38,668 nt of DNA from an uncultured Lachnospiraceae bacterium (GCA_948688495.1 CAPQSW010000033.1:1-38668); one strand, 5' to 3'. Shown: positions 14,620 to 24,233, counted from the stretch's first letter. Notes: generated from the sequence alone by a model not told the origin. Numbers and translations are program-made.

Positions 14620-17379
14620 TTAACCTTTACTTTTCTTAGAGAACTTCACCTTGATTGCCTGCTTCGCACCGTAGGGAAGGATGTATTTGAGCTTATCCTC
14701 GCTCTTTCTCATCGTGCTGCACTCTGGATTCTCCCGATACAGATGAATCGCGTCAAATTCGCACTTCGTTGTACAGACGCCGCAGCCGATACAGCGGTTC
14801 TCATCCACTATGGAAGCTCCGCAGCTTAGACATCTAGCCGTCTCTTTCTTCACCTGTTCTTCGGTAAATGTCCTGGATACATCCCGGAAAGATTTCTTAT
14901 GGTCGATGCCTGCATCTGTCCCTGGAATCTGACGGCTTATATTATCGTACTCCTCCACCTTTATATTGTCCTTATCAAGCTCCGTAAACTGTCGGCGGTT
15001 GCGCCCAATCGTCATGCTGCTGTGCGGCTGCACAAAACGGTGGATGGAAACGGCTCCTTCCTTGCCTGCTGCAATGGCGTCAATAGCAAATTTCGGTCCC
15101 GTATAGACATCACCTCCGACGAATATGTCCGGTTCTGCCGTCTGGTAAGTCAGCGGGTCCGCCACTGCGCCATTTCCCCTTCCAAGTTCTACCTTAGAGC
15201 CTTTTAACAGTTCCTTCCAGACAATACTCTGTCCGATACTGAGGAATACATTCTCACATTCCACTGTAATGGTATCATTCTCATCATACTGAGGGTTAAA
15301 CCTTCCATCCTTATCATTAACGGAAAGGCATTTCTTGAATACGACACCTTTTACCCTTCCATTCTCCACAAGGATTTCCTTAGGTCCCCATCCACAGCAG
15401 ACAGTAACGCCTTCTTCCTCTGCTTCCTCAACTTCTTCCCTGGAAGCGGGCATAATATCCCTGTCCTCCAGGCAGTACATAGACACGCTTTGAGAACCAC
15501 AACGCCCACTGGTGCGCGCTACATCAATTGCAACATTTCCTCCACCGATTACCACAGTTCTTCCTGCCACCTGATAGGATTCATCTTCTCCAACTGTGCG
15601 CAGAAAATCCACGGCCGTCATGACGCCTTTTGCATCTTCCCCGGGAATCCCAGCGCTTCTTCCCCCCTGACATCCAATCGCTATATAAAATGCCCTGTAA
15701 CCTTGTGCACGCAGCTCATCCAGTGTAATATCCGTGCCCACCTCTATGCCGGTTTTGATTTCCACACCCATTTCTTTGATAATATCAATCTCCGCCTGCA
15801 CGACGTCCTTCTCAAGCTTAAAGGATGGGATGCCGTATACCAGCATCCCGCCGGCCTTTGGATTCTTTTCAAACACAGTAGGACGGTAACCTTTTTCTGC
15901 CAGATAGAACGCACAGGACAGTCCTGCCGGACCTCCGCCGATTATGGCAATTTTCTCTGTAAATTCCCCTTTCAGGGAGGGAACTACTTTCTTCGGTACA
16001 TATCTGGTCTCAGCCTTCAAATCCTGTTCCGCAATAAAACGCTTCACCTCATCAATGGCAATCGCCTCGTCAATCGTACCTCTCGTACAGGCATCCTCAC
16101 ATCTGCGGTTACAGACATGCCCACAGACTGCCGGGAACGGATTCTCCTTCTTAATCAGGGCAAGGGCATCCTGATACCTGCCCTGCGCCGCCATCTTCAG
16201 ATAACCCTGCACGGCGATATGTGCCGGACAAGCTGTCTTGCAGGGAGCAGTCCCGGTGTCATAACAGTTGATGCGGTTCTTATCGCGGTAATCCTCCGTC
16301 CACATATGAGGCCCCCATTTTACTTCAGAAGGCAGGGGTTGTTTGGGATAGGTGACCTCGCTTCCATCTTTCTTACACAGCTTCTGTCCAAGCTTTACCG
16401 CACCCGCCGGACAGTATTCCACGCAGCGTCCACATGCCACGCAGTTCTCCGTCTTCACATGCGCTACATATGCAGACCTTGACATATTCGGCGTATTAAA
16501 TAACTGGGAAGTCCGCAATGCATAGCAGACATTTACGTTACAGTTACAGATTGCGAAAATCTTATCTTCTCCGTCAATATTGGTAATCTGGTGCACAAAA
16601 CCATTGTCCTCTGCAATCTTCATGATTTCCAGGGCTTCCTCCCTGGTAATATAACGGCCTCCCTTGTTGGTTTCCACCACGTAATCTGCCATATCGCCCA
16701 CTGCGATGCACCAGCCCTCCGGATCATCCGCACATCCCTCCTCAAAGGTCTTGCGGGAGCGGCGGCAGGAACAGGGACTTGCCGCATATTTGCCGTCATA
16801 TTTATCCAGCCAGTGGGAAATATGCTCTACAGAGACAGACTGGTTTTCCATCTCAATGGCCTTTTCCACTGGAATGACATGCATACCAATTCCGGCGCCT
16901 CCCGGCGGCACCATCGGCGTCACTTTTTCTAACGGCAGGCGGCTCATACGTTCAAAGAAACGCCCCATTTCCGGGTGCTCCTCCAAAAGATCTGCATTCA
17001 TATTGGCAAACTCCGCGCTTCCTGGGACAAACATCGGCAATACATATTGCTTTTCATGCTGCGGATTCTCCCAGTTATATTCAATCAATCCATTTACGGA
17101 CATTCTCTGCAAAATGTCCTCCAGATACGCTTTGTCCCTGCCTGTAAGCTTTACCATATCCTCCAGCGTGCGAGGCTTGCGTTTCCCCATCTTCATGGCA
17201 ATCTCTGCCATCTCATCTGTACAGATGGCGCAAAGACCAATGTATTCTGGGGAATCTTTCGTTATCTTTTCCAAGCCAAGCACAATGGGGATTCTGTCTG
17301 TTATCATTTTCGCCAGCTTTGCAACCGGCTCCCGAAATGCCTCCTCGGGGTGGGGATTGGGAAATAATGGATCTGCCAT
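14620..17379 (-). CDS. Multi-Fe-S FAD/NAD(P) oxidoreductase (GltD-like) with N-terminal Cys-rich region
   Basis: The 919-residue protein starts with a region that includes a winged-helix-like stretch (about 70-105). A Cys-rich segment follows (Cys203, Cys205, Cys216, Cys224; Cys278, Cys280, Cys285), then a 4Fe-4S motif CVACGRCVEYC (313-323). Next is a GltD-type Fe-S domain (Cys372, 380, 384, 419, 423, 427, 431). FAD binding (IIGGGPAGLSCAF) starts near 479 and NAD(P) binding (VVIGGGNVAID) near 609. Two C-terminal clusters follow (Cys850/853 and CIGCGVCTTKC at 863-873). The core resembles the small subunit of glutamate synthase and related electron-transfer flavoproteins. No glutamate synthase large subunit is present. 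It likely moves electrons from NAD(P)H to Fe-S centres for an unknown acceptor. Neighbours are the DUF5692 membrane gene (58 bp upstream) and hypA. Confidence 0.88.
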   Translation of the reverse strand: MADPLFPNPHPEEAFREPVAKLAKMITDRIPIVLGLEKITKDSPEYIGLCAICTDEMAEIAMKMGKRKPRTLEDMVKLTGRDKAYLEDILQRMSVNGLIEYNWENPQHEKQYVLPMFVPGSAEFANMNADLLEEHPEMGRFFERMSRLPLEKVTPMVPPGGAGIGMHVIPVEKAIEMENQSVSVEHISHWLDKYDGKYAASPCSCRRSRKTFEEGCADDPEGWCIAVGDMADYVVETNKGGRYITREEALEIMKIAEDNGFVHQITNIDGEDKIFAICNCNVNVCYALRTSQLFNTPNMSRSAYVAHVKTENCVACGRCVEYCPAGAVKLGQKLCKKDGSEVTYPKQPLPSEVKWGPHMWTEDYRDKNRINCYDTGTAPCKTACPAHIAVQGYLKMAAQGRYQDALALIKKENPFPAVCGHVCNRRCEDACTRGTIDEAIAIDEVKRFIAEQDLKAETRYVPKKVVPSLKGEFTEKIAIIGGGPAGLSCAFYLAEKGYRPTVFEKNPKAGGMLVYGIPSFKLEKDVVQAEIDIIKEMGVEIKTGIEVGTDITLDELRAQGYRAFYIAIGCQGGRSAGIPGEDAKGVMTAVDFLRTVGEDESYQVAGRTVVIGGGNVAIDVARTSGRCGSQSVSMYCLEDRDIMPASREEVEEAEEEGVTVCCGWGPKEILVENGRVKGVVFKKCLSVNDKDGRFNPQYDENDTITVECENVFLSIGQSIVWKELLKGSKVELGRGNGAVADPLTYQTAEPDIFVGGDVYTGPKFAIDAIAAGKEGAVSIHRFVQPHSSMTIGRNRRQFTELDKDNIKVEEYDNISRQIPGTDAGIDHKKSFRDVSRTFTEEQVKKETARCLSCGASIVDENRCIGCGVCTTKCEFDAIHLYRENPECSTMRKSEDKLKYILPYGAKQAIKVKFSKKSKG

Positions 17380-17437
17380 AGTCTCAGTCTCCTCTCTTAA
17401 CAGTAACTGTTGGGCCCACTGTTACTCTTTGTATTTT

Positions 17438-18481
17438 CTATTCTGCCCTCGCCATTGCATCCTTGAAATCTTTCTGATCCGTAAAGATTTCATTGGTATA
17501 CGGATTCTTCTTCTGTTCCATCGAACGCTTGATAATTGCCGCCATGCAGACTACGTTAACGATCAACGCCAATGCGGAAATTACGCCCTGCATCGTCGGA
17601 TCTGCCGCACCGGGACGTACTGCCGCATCCATCAAACCGTCTTTATAGAGTGACGGAAGGACTGCAAATCTGCCTTCATCCTGGAACAACGGAAATACCT
17701 GTGCAAACATGCACCACAAAGCCAGCGTATTGGCGCGATTCTGGATCCAGCCGCCCTTATTCCATAACATTGCCGCAAATGTCGGAGCCAAAAGAAGTGC
17801 AACACCGCAGTACCAGGAATGGGTCGGCAGATTATTATAAGTATAGGCAAAATTCCAAATATCGTAGGCGATAATATAACACCACGTCATATCCGGCCAC
17901 AGCATATCTTTCTTGTCCTTGGAAGCATAAATGCCCCACCAGCCAGTCATACAGAAAATATTGATAATTCCTGCAATCCCATTCACCCAGTTCCACCAGC
18001 CGCCGTACAGCCATACATTTTCTGAGGAAAGCCACCAACGGTCCCCTTGCTCGGCAAGCGCCAGAAAGCCACGGATTCCCGATTCAAAATCACTGCCCAC
18101 AGCAATTAAAATATTGATTGCCACAATTGCAAATGGAAACACCTTAAACCAGTGCGTTTTGCCAATACCCCATTTGTATTTGAGCATCATAAATCCGATA
18201 CAGCCAGCCGTTGCCGCGTACAATTTTGCGTAATGGAACCAGCTGTTCATATGTAAGTACGTGTCATTTTCCAACGCCCACTGTGCACCTGTCGCTGCAC
18301 CAATCTGAATTGCAATAAAGTACACGGTCAATGCTGCCGGCAACGCCAGAAAACAGCAAATCCCTCCAATTTTTGAACGGCGCGCAACCTCGTTCGCCAA
18401 AATCAAACTTACAAACACCAGCAGCCACCCAAAAAGCTGCCAGCCTGCGCCATCTCCATACACCTGAAACAACATAATCAT
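17438..18481 (-). CDS. DUF5692-type polytopic membrane protein, tryptophan-rich
   Basis: The 347-residue protein has about eight to nine hydrophobic segments and many Trp/Tyr clusters (GGWWNWVNG, CMTGWWGIYA, WPDMTWCYIIAYDIWNFAYTY). It matches what I recall as the DUF5692 family, which has no known function. The assignment rests on memory of the family and not on a search. The conserved acidic and aromatic residues lie in or near the membrane segments, which fits a transporter or a membrane redox partner. It lies between hypB (33 bp upstream) and the Fe-S flavoprotein. An ATG at 18475 is an alternative start. AAAGGAAAGAGGG serves either. Confidence 0.75.
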   Translation of the reverse strand: MIMLFQVYGDGAGWQLFGWLLVFVSLILANEVARRSKIGGICCFLALPAALTVYFIAIQIGAATGAQWALENDTYLHMNSWFHYAKLYAATAGCIGFMMLKYKWGIGKTHWFKVFPFAIVAINILIAVGSDFESGIRGFLALAEQGDRWWLSSENVWLYGGWWNWVNGIAGIINIFCMTGWWGIYASKDKKDMLWPDMTWCYIIAYDIWNFAYTYNNLPTHSWYCGVALLLAPTFAAMLWNKGGWIQNRANTLALWCMFAQVFPLFQDEGRFAVLPSLYKDGLMDAAVRPGAADPTMQGVISALALIVNVVCMAAIIKRSMEQKKNPYTNEIFTDQKDFKDAMARAE

Positions 18482-18514
18482 TACCCTCTTTCCTTTTTAG
18501 TTTTTCGCTTTCGC

Positions 18515-19195
18515 TCATTGTATTTTGGAGTCTGTCCACGCAGCCACCTGTTCACGCAGCCACTGTGTCCACTCCATAAAACCCTCTCCGTCCCTTGCAG
18601 AGATGGGAATTATCTTTGCTTTCGGATTTCTCATATGGATATATTCTTTGCATTTGTCCAGATCAAAATCAAAATACGGCAGCACATCCATCTTATTGAT
18701 GAGCACCACGTCACAGACGGAAAACATCAACGGATACTTCAAAGGTTTGTCATCCCCTTCCGGCACCGAAAGGATCATCACATTCTTACATGCTCCCGTG
18801 TCAAATTCCGCAGGGCATACCAGATTGCCCACATTCTCCAATATCACCAAATCCAAATCTGCCGTGCCAAATTCCATAAGCCCCTGCCTCGTCATAGACG
18901 CATCCAGATGACACATGCCTCCAGTATGGAGCTGAATCGAACGGGCACCGGCATCTGTAACTGCCTGTGCATCGACATCCGAATCAATGTCCGCCTCCAT
19001 AACACCAATTTTCATCTCACCTCCCAGCATGGAAATCAACCTCTTTAACATTGTAGTCTTCCCTGCCCCTGGAGATGACATAAGATTCAAAAGAAACGTT
19101 CCCTCTTCCTTTAATTCTTCCCTAAGCTTTGCCGCATCCGCATCATTATCGTCGAGGATACTGCGCTTAACCTCAATCACCTTAAATTCCTTCAT
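18515..19195 (-). CDS. hypB: Nickel-insertion GTPase HypB
   Basis: The 226-residue SIMIBI-class GTPase has Walker A SSPGAGKTT (40-48), the specificity motif NKMD (167-170) and the G-domain metal residues Cys95-His96 (GGMCHLD) and Cys127 (LVCPAEFD). It lacks the N-terminal CxxCGC high-affinity nickel motif and the His-rich stretch of some HypB proteins. With HypA it inserts nickel into metalloenzymes. I chose the ATG at 19195, with AGGAG ten bases upstream. The frame is open to 19219, but that ATG has no ribosome site. It is first in the operon and has a near-consensus promoter. Confidence 0.93.
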   Translation of the reverse strand: MKEFKVIEVKRSILDDNDADAAKLREELKEEGTFLLNLMSSPGAGKTTMLKRLISMLGGEMKIGVMEADIDSDVDAQAVTDAGARSIQLHTGGMCHLDASMTRQGLMEFGTADLDLVILENVGNLVCPAEFDTGACKNVMILSVPEGDDKPLKYPLMFSVCDVVLINKMDVLPYFDFDLDKCKEYIHMRNPKAKIIPISARDGEGFMEWTQWLREQVAAWTDSKIQ

Positions 19196-19244
19196 ATTGC
19201 CGTTACTCCTATTGGTCATACCAGTTCTATAAATTGTTATTTGT

Positions 19245-19273
19245 ATTATACGTCTTTATCTATTTAAAGTCAA
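19245..19273 (-). promoter_or_regulatory. Promoter of the hypB-DUF5692-flavoprotein-hypA operon
   Basis: On the minus strand, TTGACT (19273-19268), 17 bases, then a perfect TATAAT (19250-19245), about 50 bp before the hypB start. No clear NikR-type dyad is visible near it. Confidence 0.8.
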
Positions 19274-19383
19274 TTGAGATATTAATTGGAATCCCGCACT
19301 TTCTGGTACAACCAGTTCCAAAACATTAAAAATAATACCGCTGCAACAATTACAACGGTCAACAATTTCTGCAAATATCTATC

Positions 19384-19412
19384 TTGCACATTTGTGATAC
19401 AATTGATATGAT
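19384..19412 (+). promoter_or_regulatory. proC promoter
   Basis: TTGCAC (19384-19389), 17 bases, TATGAT (19407-19412), 55 bp upstream of the proC start codon. Confidence 0.65.
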
Positions 19413-19467
19413 ATTTATGCATCTTAAAACTATAATAAATGCAGGATATCTACGGAGGTAAACCAAT

Positions 19468-20271
19468 ATGAATAAAACAATCGGATTTATCGGAGGCGGA
19501 AATATGGCAAGCGCTATCATCGGCGGCATCATAAACAGCGGGCTTGCCAAAAAAGAACAGATTACCGCCACGGCAAAAACAGAAAAGACCATTGCTTCCC
19601 TGAAAGAACGGTTTGATATTACAGCTTTTGCAGATAACGCCAAGGCTGCCAGACAGTCCGACATACTCTTTCTCGCGGTAAAGCCTTATCTTTTTGGGAA
19701 AATTATTTCAGAAATCAAAGATTCCATTCAACCGGACAGCATTATCATTTCCATTGCCGCTGGACAGACGATCGCAAGCATGGAATCTGCTTTCGCAAAA
19801 GAGATCAAACTCATCCGTGCCATGCCAAATACGCCTGCACTGGTCGGGGAAGCAATGAGTGCGCTCTGCGCCAACCAAAATATTACAGAAGAAGAACTAG
19901 AAGAAGTGATTACGATTTTTAACAGTTTTGGCAAATGCGAGGTGTTGCCGGAATCCATGATGGATACCGTAATCGGCGTCTCCGGCTCCTCCCCCGCCTA
20001 TGTGTACATGTTCATGGAAGCTATGGCTGACGCTGCCGTCGCGGATGGAATGCCCCGGGCACAGGCTTATAAATTTGCAGCCCAGTCGGTGCTTGGCGCT
20101 GCCAAAATGGTATTAGAGACAGGCACGCATCCCGGCGTCCTCAAAGACAACGTCTGCTCCCCGGGCGGAACAACCATTGAAGCCGTTGCCGTGCTCGAGC
20201 AGAAGGGTCTTCGCAACGCAGTCATCTCGGCCCAGCGTGCCTGTGTGCAGAAATCTAGGGACATGACATAA
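19468..20271 (+). CDS. proC: Pyrroline-5-carboxylate reductase
   Basis: The 267-residue enzyme reduces pyrroline-5-carboxylate to proline with NAD(P)H, the last step of proline synthesis. The Rossmann motif is IGFIGGGNMASAI at the N-terminus. The conserved LIRAMPNTPALVGEAM segment and the C-terminal signature region (SGSSPAYVYMFMEAMADAAV and SPGGTTIEAV) are intact. Length is normal. GGAGG precedes the ATG. It stands alone between two minus-strand units. No clear terminator is visible in the 74 bp before the convergent lipoprotein gene. Confidence 0.96.
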   Translation: MNKTIGFIGGGNMASAIIGGIINSGLAKKEQITATAKTEKTIASLKERFDITAFADNAKAARQSDILFLAVKPYLFGKIISEIKDSIQPDSIIISIAAGQTIASMESAFAKEIKLIRAMPNTPALVGEAMSALCANQNITEEELEEVITIFNSFGKCEVLPESMMDTVIGVSGSSPAYVYMFMEAMADAAVADGMPRAQAYKFAAQSVLGAAKMVLETGTHPGVLKDNVCSPGGTTIEAVAVLEQKGLRNAVISAQRACVQKSRDMT

Positions 20272-20345
20272 CCCAGACGCTGCCTGGCTGACGAAACAAT
20301 CCGGCGCACCGCTGCATCCCTTATCTGTCTATCCTTTTATCCCGG

Positions 20346-21656
20346 TTATTTCTTTAAGGATTCCTCCTGCAGCCTCTCAAACTCCGCCATACATTCATCT
20401 ACCGTAGCGCCGTTTAACAATTCGCGCACAATCAGGCAGGTATTGCCCCACTGCTCCACTTTCAGTCCCGCATTGGAGGCAAGAACATAGACATTCTCCT
20501 CAATCCGGTCATTCAGCGGCTTTAATGCCGGAACGCAGTCTACCTGCACATTTTTGGAAGGTGAAATTACTTTGTTGGTCTCAGAATATACCTGAAGCGC
20601 CTCGTCGGAAAGAATCACTTCCAGTAAACCCTTTGCCTCCTCAGCATGCTCCGCCTCCGCCCCGACGCCAAATCCCGTGATAGGCACAACCGGCATCTGT
20701 CCATGGCTGCTTGGAAATCCAATGACCTGCATATTAAAATCTGTTTTTCCATAGGCAGTCTCTGTATTGGCTGCCCCCCAATATGCCATGACAATCGGCG
20801 TCTTCTGTGCGAGGAAATCCTCTCCTTCTCCCTCAATGGCCTCACTGACATAAGCTTTCTTCGCGTCAACATAACCTTTGTCAATCAGCTCCTGCAGAAA
20901 CTCAAAACCAGGACGCATATAATCGCTGTACCTACTCTCCCCGCTGTTAAGTTTGGCAATCTCCGCCTCCGTGTCCCCGCCATTATACATATCTGCATAT
21001 GCCTGGGCAAATACAAACGTCTCCAGCCACCAGCGGTTTGCGCCAATTGGCGTCTCGATCCCATTTTCTTTAAACACGCGGCAGCATTCTAAAAATTCCT
21101 CCGGCGTCTCTGGCAGTTCGAGCTTATATTTATCAAACATATCCTTATTGATAAACAGACCGTATGCCACGACTTCCTGCGGTATTGCCACAAGCTTCCC
21201 ATCCACAGTATTCGCTGTCTTTACCACTTCCCTCAGGTTTTTTGCACATGCAAGGTCCGATAAATCTTCCAGCTTCCCTTCTTCGCCGAGGACTTGAATG
21301 ACGTCCGGGTTCAGAAGATACAGGTCATCCAAATTACTGCGTGCCCGCTCAAGCGCCACATCATCATATGTTTTATCCTGATAATCTTCTGCAGTATAAG
21401 TCCTGTACGCCACATTAACACCCAGCCTTTCTTCTGCTATGGCAATTGTCTGGTCAAAGGCATTCCTTGCCGTATTCTCGGCATCGGGTTCTGTTTTCTC
21501 CATCGGGCTGAATAAATTTACAATTTTTTCATCTTCCTTCTCTGATATAATAACATCGTCACCCGAAATGCCCATGCCACAAGCGCCTAATGTCATAGCC
21601 GTAATCACTGCCAGCGAAATTGCTGCCAAAGCTTTTCCTATTTTTGCCTTATTCAT
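20346..21656 (-). CDS. Extracellular solute-binding lipoprotein (sugar-type), orphan
   Basis: The 436-residue protein has a signal peptide ending in the lipobox LGAC, with the lipidated Cys at 26. A bacterial family-1 type solute-binding fold follows (AIPQEVVAYGLFINKDMFDKY, LPETPEEFLECC, VMAYWGAAN). Such proteins usually feed ABC importers of sugars or oligosaccharides. No permease or ATPase gene is nearby. It begins 3 bp after the stop of the hybrid histidine kinase gene on the same strand, with AAAGGAA before the ATG. The two are surely co-transcribed. I infer that it may present its ligand to the kinase rather than, or as well as, to a transporter. Confidence 0.88.
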   Translation of the reverse strand: MNKAKIGKALAAISLAVITAMTLGACGMGISGDDVIISEKEDEKIVNLFSPMEKTEPDAENTARNAFDQTIAIAEERLGVNVAYRTYTAEDYQDKTYDDVALERARSNLDDLYLLNPDVIQVLGEEGKLEDLSDLACAKNLREVVKTANTVDGKLVAIPQEVVAYGLFINKDMFDKYKLELPETPEEFLECCRVFKENGIETPIGANRWWLETFVFAQAYADMYNGGDTEAEIAKLNSGESRYSDYMRPGFEFLQELIDKGYVDAKKAYVSEAIEGEGEDFLAQKTPIVMAYWGAANTETAYGKTDFNMQVIGFPSSHGQMPVVPITGFGVGAEAEHAEEAKGLLEVILSDEALQVYSETNKVISPSKNVQVDCVPALKPLNDRIEENVYVLASNAGLKVEQWGNTCLIVRELLNGATVDECMAEFERLQEESLKK

Positions 21657-21659
21657 AAA

Positions 21660-24233
21660 TTATTCCTTTCTTTTCACATATTGACTGATAACCTTCTTAA
21701 GAAGCTCCACATCGATGGGTTTTGCCAAATGCACATCCATGCCCGCATCCAGAGCATCTTTTTCATCTTCTGCAAAAGCATTTGCGGTCATTGCTATGAT
21801 GGGAATCTCTACGGCGTCGTCACGCTTCAGCGCACGTATTGCCCTTGTCACGTCATAGCCGTTCATAACCGGCATCTGCACATCCATTAAAATAGCATCA
21901 AACTCACCTTCCGCCGCCTGCTCAAACCGTTCCAATGCCAGTCTGCCGTTTGCGGCAATCTCACAGCTCGCCCCCTCCATCGACAGAATTTCAGAGAGGA
22001 TTTCCGCGTTGATATCATTGTCTTCTGCCGCCAAAAAGTGCAGTCCCTCCAGACTATATGCATCTTCTTCTGGTATAGCTTGCTCTTTTCTTCCTCCTTG
22101 TATCTCCAGTATCTTCTCCTTCAATGCAGATACAAAAAATGGTTTGGTAAGGATTCCCGTATACTCCATCCCAAGCGCCGTTTCCATCCCCGCCGCAACA
22201 TAAGGCGCCAAGAACAGGATAAGCGTGGTATCTTCCACAAACTCCCGAATCGTATTGACTATAGAAACAGTGTCATCGCCTTGCTTCTCCCATTCCAACA
22301 AAACAAGCTGATAACCTTCCCTATCCTGCTGCATAGTATTTACCGCCTCATCCACGCTCGAAACGGTATCAATCAAAACATCCATATCCTTCATAAGCGT
22401 TTGGATGCTTTCGCATTCTGTCTGCTCGCTGTCTATTACAAGGATGCGTCTGATTCCATTTTCCTGCCAGAACTTCCGATCTGCCTGTTCTTCTGGAATA
22501 CGAAGCTCCAGCTCCACGACAAATAAACTTCCTTTATCTATTTCACTGGATACGTCTATCGTTCCTCCCATCAATTCCACAATATTCTTTGTGATCGCCA
22601 TGCCGAGCCCTGTCCCCTGCACCTTATTTGTTGTGCTGTTCTCTGCTCTGGTAAATGCATCAAAAATTGTCTTTAGGTATTCCGGCGTCATGCCATATCC
22701 ATCATCCTCCACCTCTATGCGGATATGCTCAAACTGGCTCGAACGCTGTCTCATCCCAATTATGCGGAACCAGATATTTCCTCCCTCCGGTGTATATTTC
22801 ACTGCATTGGAAAGAAGGTTAATAAGAATCTGATTAATCCTCGTCTCATCACCCAGCAGATTCTCATGTTTTATCCCTGTAACTTCCACATGAAAATCCT
22901 GACTTTTGTTATCCGCCGTCGGGCGTATAATTGCATCAACAGAAGATACGAGATCATTCAATGTAAAATTCTCTAAGCTGAGCGCAACCTTTCCGCTTTC
23001 AATCTTGGATACATCAAGCACATCATTGATCAGACTCAAAAGATGTTTCCCTGACGCCATAATCTTTTTCGTATATTCACGGACTTTTGCCGAATTATCT
23101 GCTTCCACGTTAAGCAGGGCTGCAAACCCAAGAACCGCGTTCATCGGCGTACGTATATCATGCGACATGTTGGAGAGAAACATTGTCTTGGAATTGCTCG
23201 CAAGCTGTGCCGCCTGCAGCGCATCCGCAAGCTGCTTGTTATGCTTTTCCCTTTCTCTCTCCCGTTCTTCACGAATTTTATTCTGTTTTTGCTGATTAAG
23301 AAAATAAAGCAGACAGCAAAGGAAAAACGCCGCCAGCATGACTGCAACGACAACAAAAATGTTATGCCTTACCGTCCGGCTCTCCTGCTGAATCGCTTCC
23401 AATGGGACATAGCCAATCAGGTAAACCGTCCCTTCGTTTACCGCCCACATATAGTTTAGGGACCGTTTTCCGCGGATATCATGGTAAAACAGAATATTTT
23501 TTCCACTCTTTAAGCAGTCTTCCACATTATTTCTAAGTTCCTGTTCTTTAATATCATTGGCATGGTAGTAATCTTCCAGATTTAGATGGCCGGCACTGCG
23601 CTCCCCCATCCCTTTGGGCTTTAATACAAACCTCTCACTCTGTGAATCCATGATATACAGCATTGCCTTATTATTGTAAAAGCTATTTGGAAGGGACTTG
23701 TCAAGGGAATCATACACATATTCGATATAGAGGTCTGCAATTTCTTTCCCCTCTTTTATTACCGGACATTTCATGGTATATGCCCATGTTCCCATATGAT
23801 TCACATAAGACTGTGAGATCGGCAGTTCTTCCATCTTTCCTCCCGCGGAAAAATCCAGTCCTTCTTCTGTAAATTTTTCCCCAATGTTGGAAATTCCTTC
23901 CGTTTCCCCCCGCATAATCAGAGATAATTTTACCATTGACTGGCTCTGTTCATATAAGCTGACATATTCTTCCGGGTCCTCTGCCTCAGCGACCTTCCGG
24001 GCAATCATTTTCTGGAGATCCGCTTCATTTCGGAAAATTGCCTCTATGGTGCATTCTATTAAGTTAAGACTTTCGCTGAGATTTTGAATCGCAGATGCAG
24101 CCATCTCCTTCGATGTTTTCCATGCCACAGAAAACACGATAAGCGCCAGCACACAAAAGACCAATATGATGGAAACCAGCAGCGAAATCCCTTTGTCCTT
24201 CCCGTTTCTATTCTGTTTCTTCTTCATTCCCAT
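21660..24233 (-). CDS. Hybrid sensor histidine kinase with degenerate first receiver
   Basis: The 857-residue protein has a membrane segment at about 17-36, a large extracytoplasmic sensor (about 40-290, Cache-like), a second membrane segment (292-313) and a charged coiled coil. Its HisKA domain has phospho-acceptor His358 (SNMSHDIRTPMN). The HATPase domain has the N box near Asn476, DDGYGM at 510 and GTGLG at 540. Two receiver domains follow. In the first (about 596-712) the phospho-acceptor Asp is replaced by Glu647 (LVLLEWEK), although Lys697 is kept. The second (about 731-850) is normal, with Asp784 (ILMDVQMPVMNG). No separate response regulator adjoins it. A second ATG at 24227 is equally possible. 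The solute-binding lipoprotein follows 3 bp downstream. Confidence 0.92.
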   Translation of the reverse strand: MGMKKKQNRNGKDKGISLLVSIILVFCVLALIVFSVAWKTSKEMAASAIQNLSESLNLIECTIEAIFRNEADLQKMIARKVAEAEDPEEYVSLYEQSQSMVKLSLIMRGETEGISNIGEKFTEEGLDFSAGGKMEELPISQSYVNHMGTWAYTMKCPVIKEGKEIADLYIEYVYDSLDKSLPNSFYNNKAMLYIMDSQSERFVLKPKGMGERSAGHLNLEDYYHANDIKEQELRNNVEDCLKSGKNILFYHDIRGKRSLNYMWAVNEGTVYLIGYVPLEAIQQESRTVRHNIFVVVAVMLAAFFLCCLLYFLNQQKQNKIREEREREREKHNKQLADALQAAQLASNSKTMFLSNMSHDIRTPMNAVLGFAALLNVEADNSAKVREYTKKIMASGKHLLSLINDVLDVSKIESGKVALSLENFTLNDLVSSVDAIIRPTADNKSQDFHVEVTGIKHENLLGDETRINQILINLLSNAVKYTPEGGNIWFRIIGMRQRSSQFEHIRIEVEDDGYGMTPEYLKTIFDAFTRAENSTTNKVQGTGLGMAITKNIVELMGGTIDVSSEIDKGSLFVVELELRIPEEQADRKFWQENGIRRILVIDSEQTECESIQTLMKDMDVLIDTVSSVDEAVNTMQQDREGYQLVLLEWEKQGDDTVSIVNTIREFVEDTTLILFLAPYVAAGMETALGMEYTGILTKPFFVSALKEKILEIQGGRKEQAIPEEDAYSLEGLHFLAAEDNDINAEILSEILSMEGASCEIAANGRLALERFEQAAEGEFDAILMDVQMPVMNGYDVTRAIRALKRDDAVEIPIIAMTANAFAEDEKDALDAGMDVHLAKPIDVELLKKVISQYVKRKE

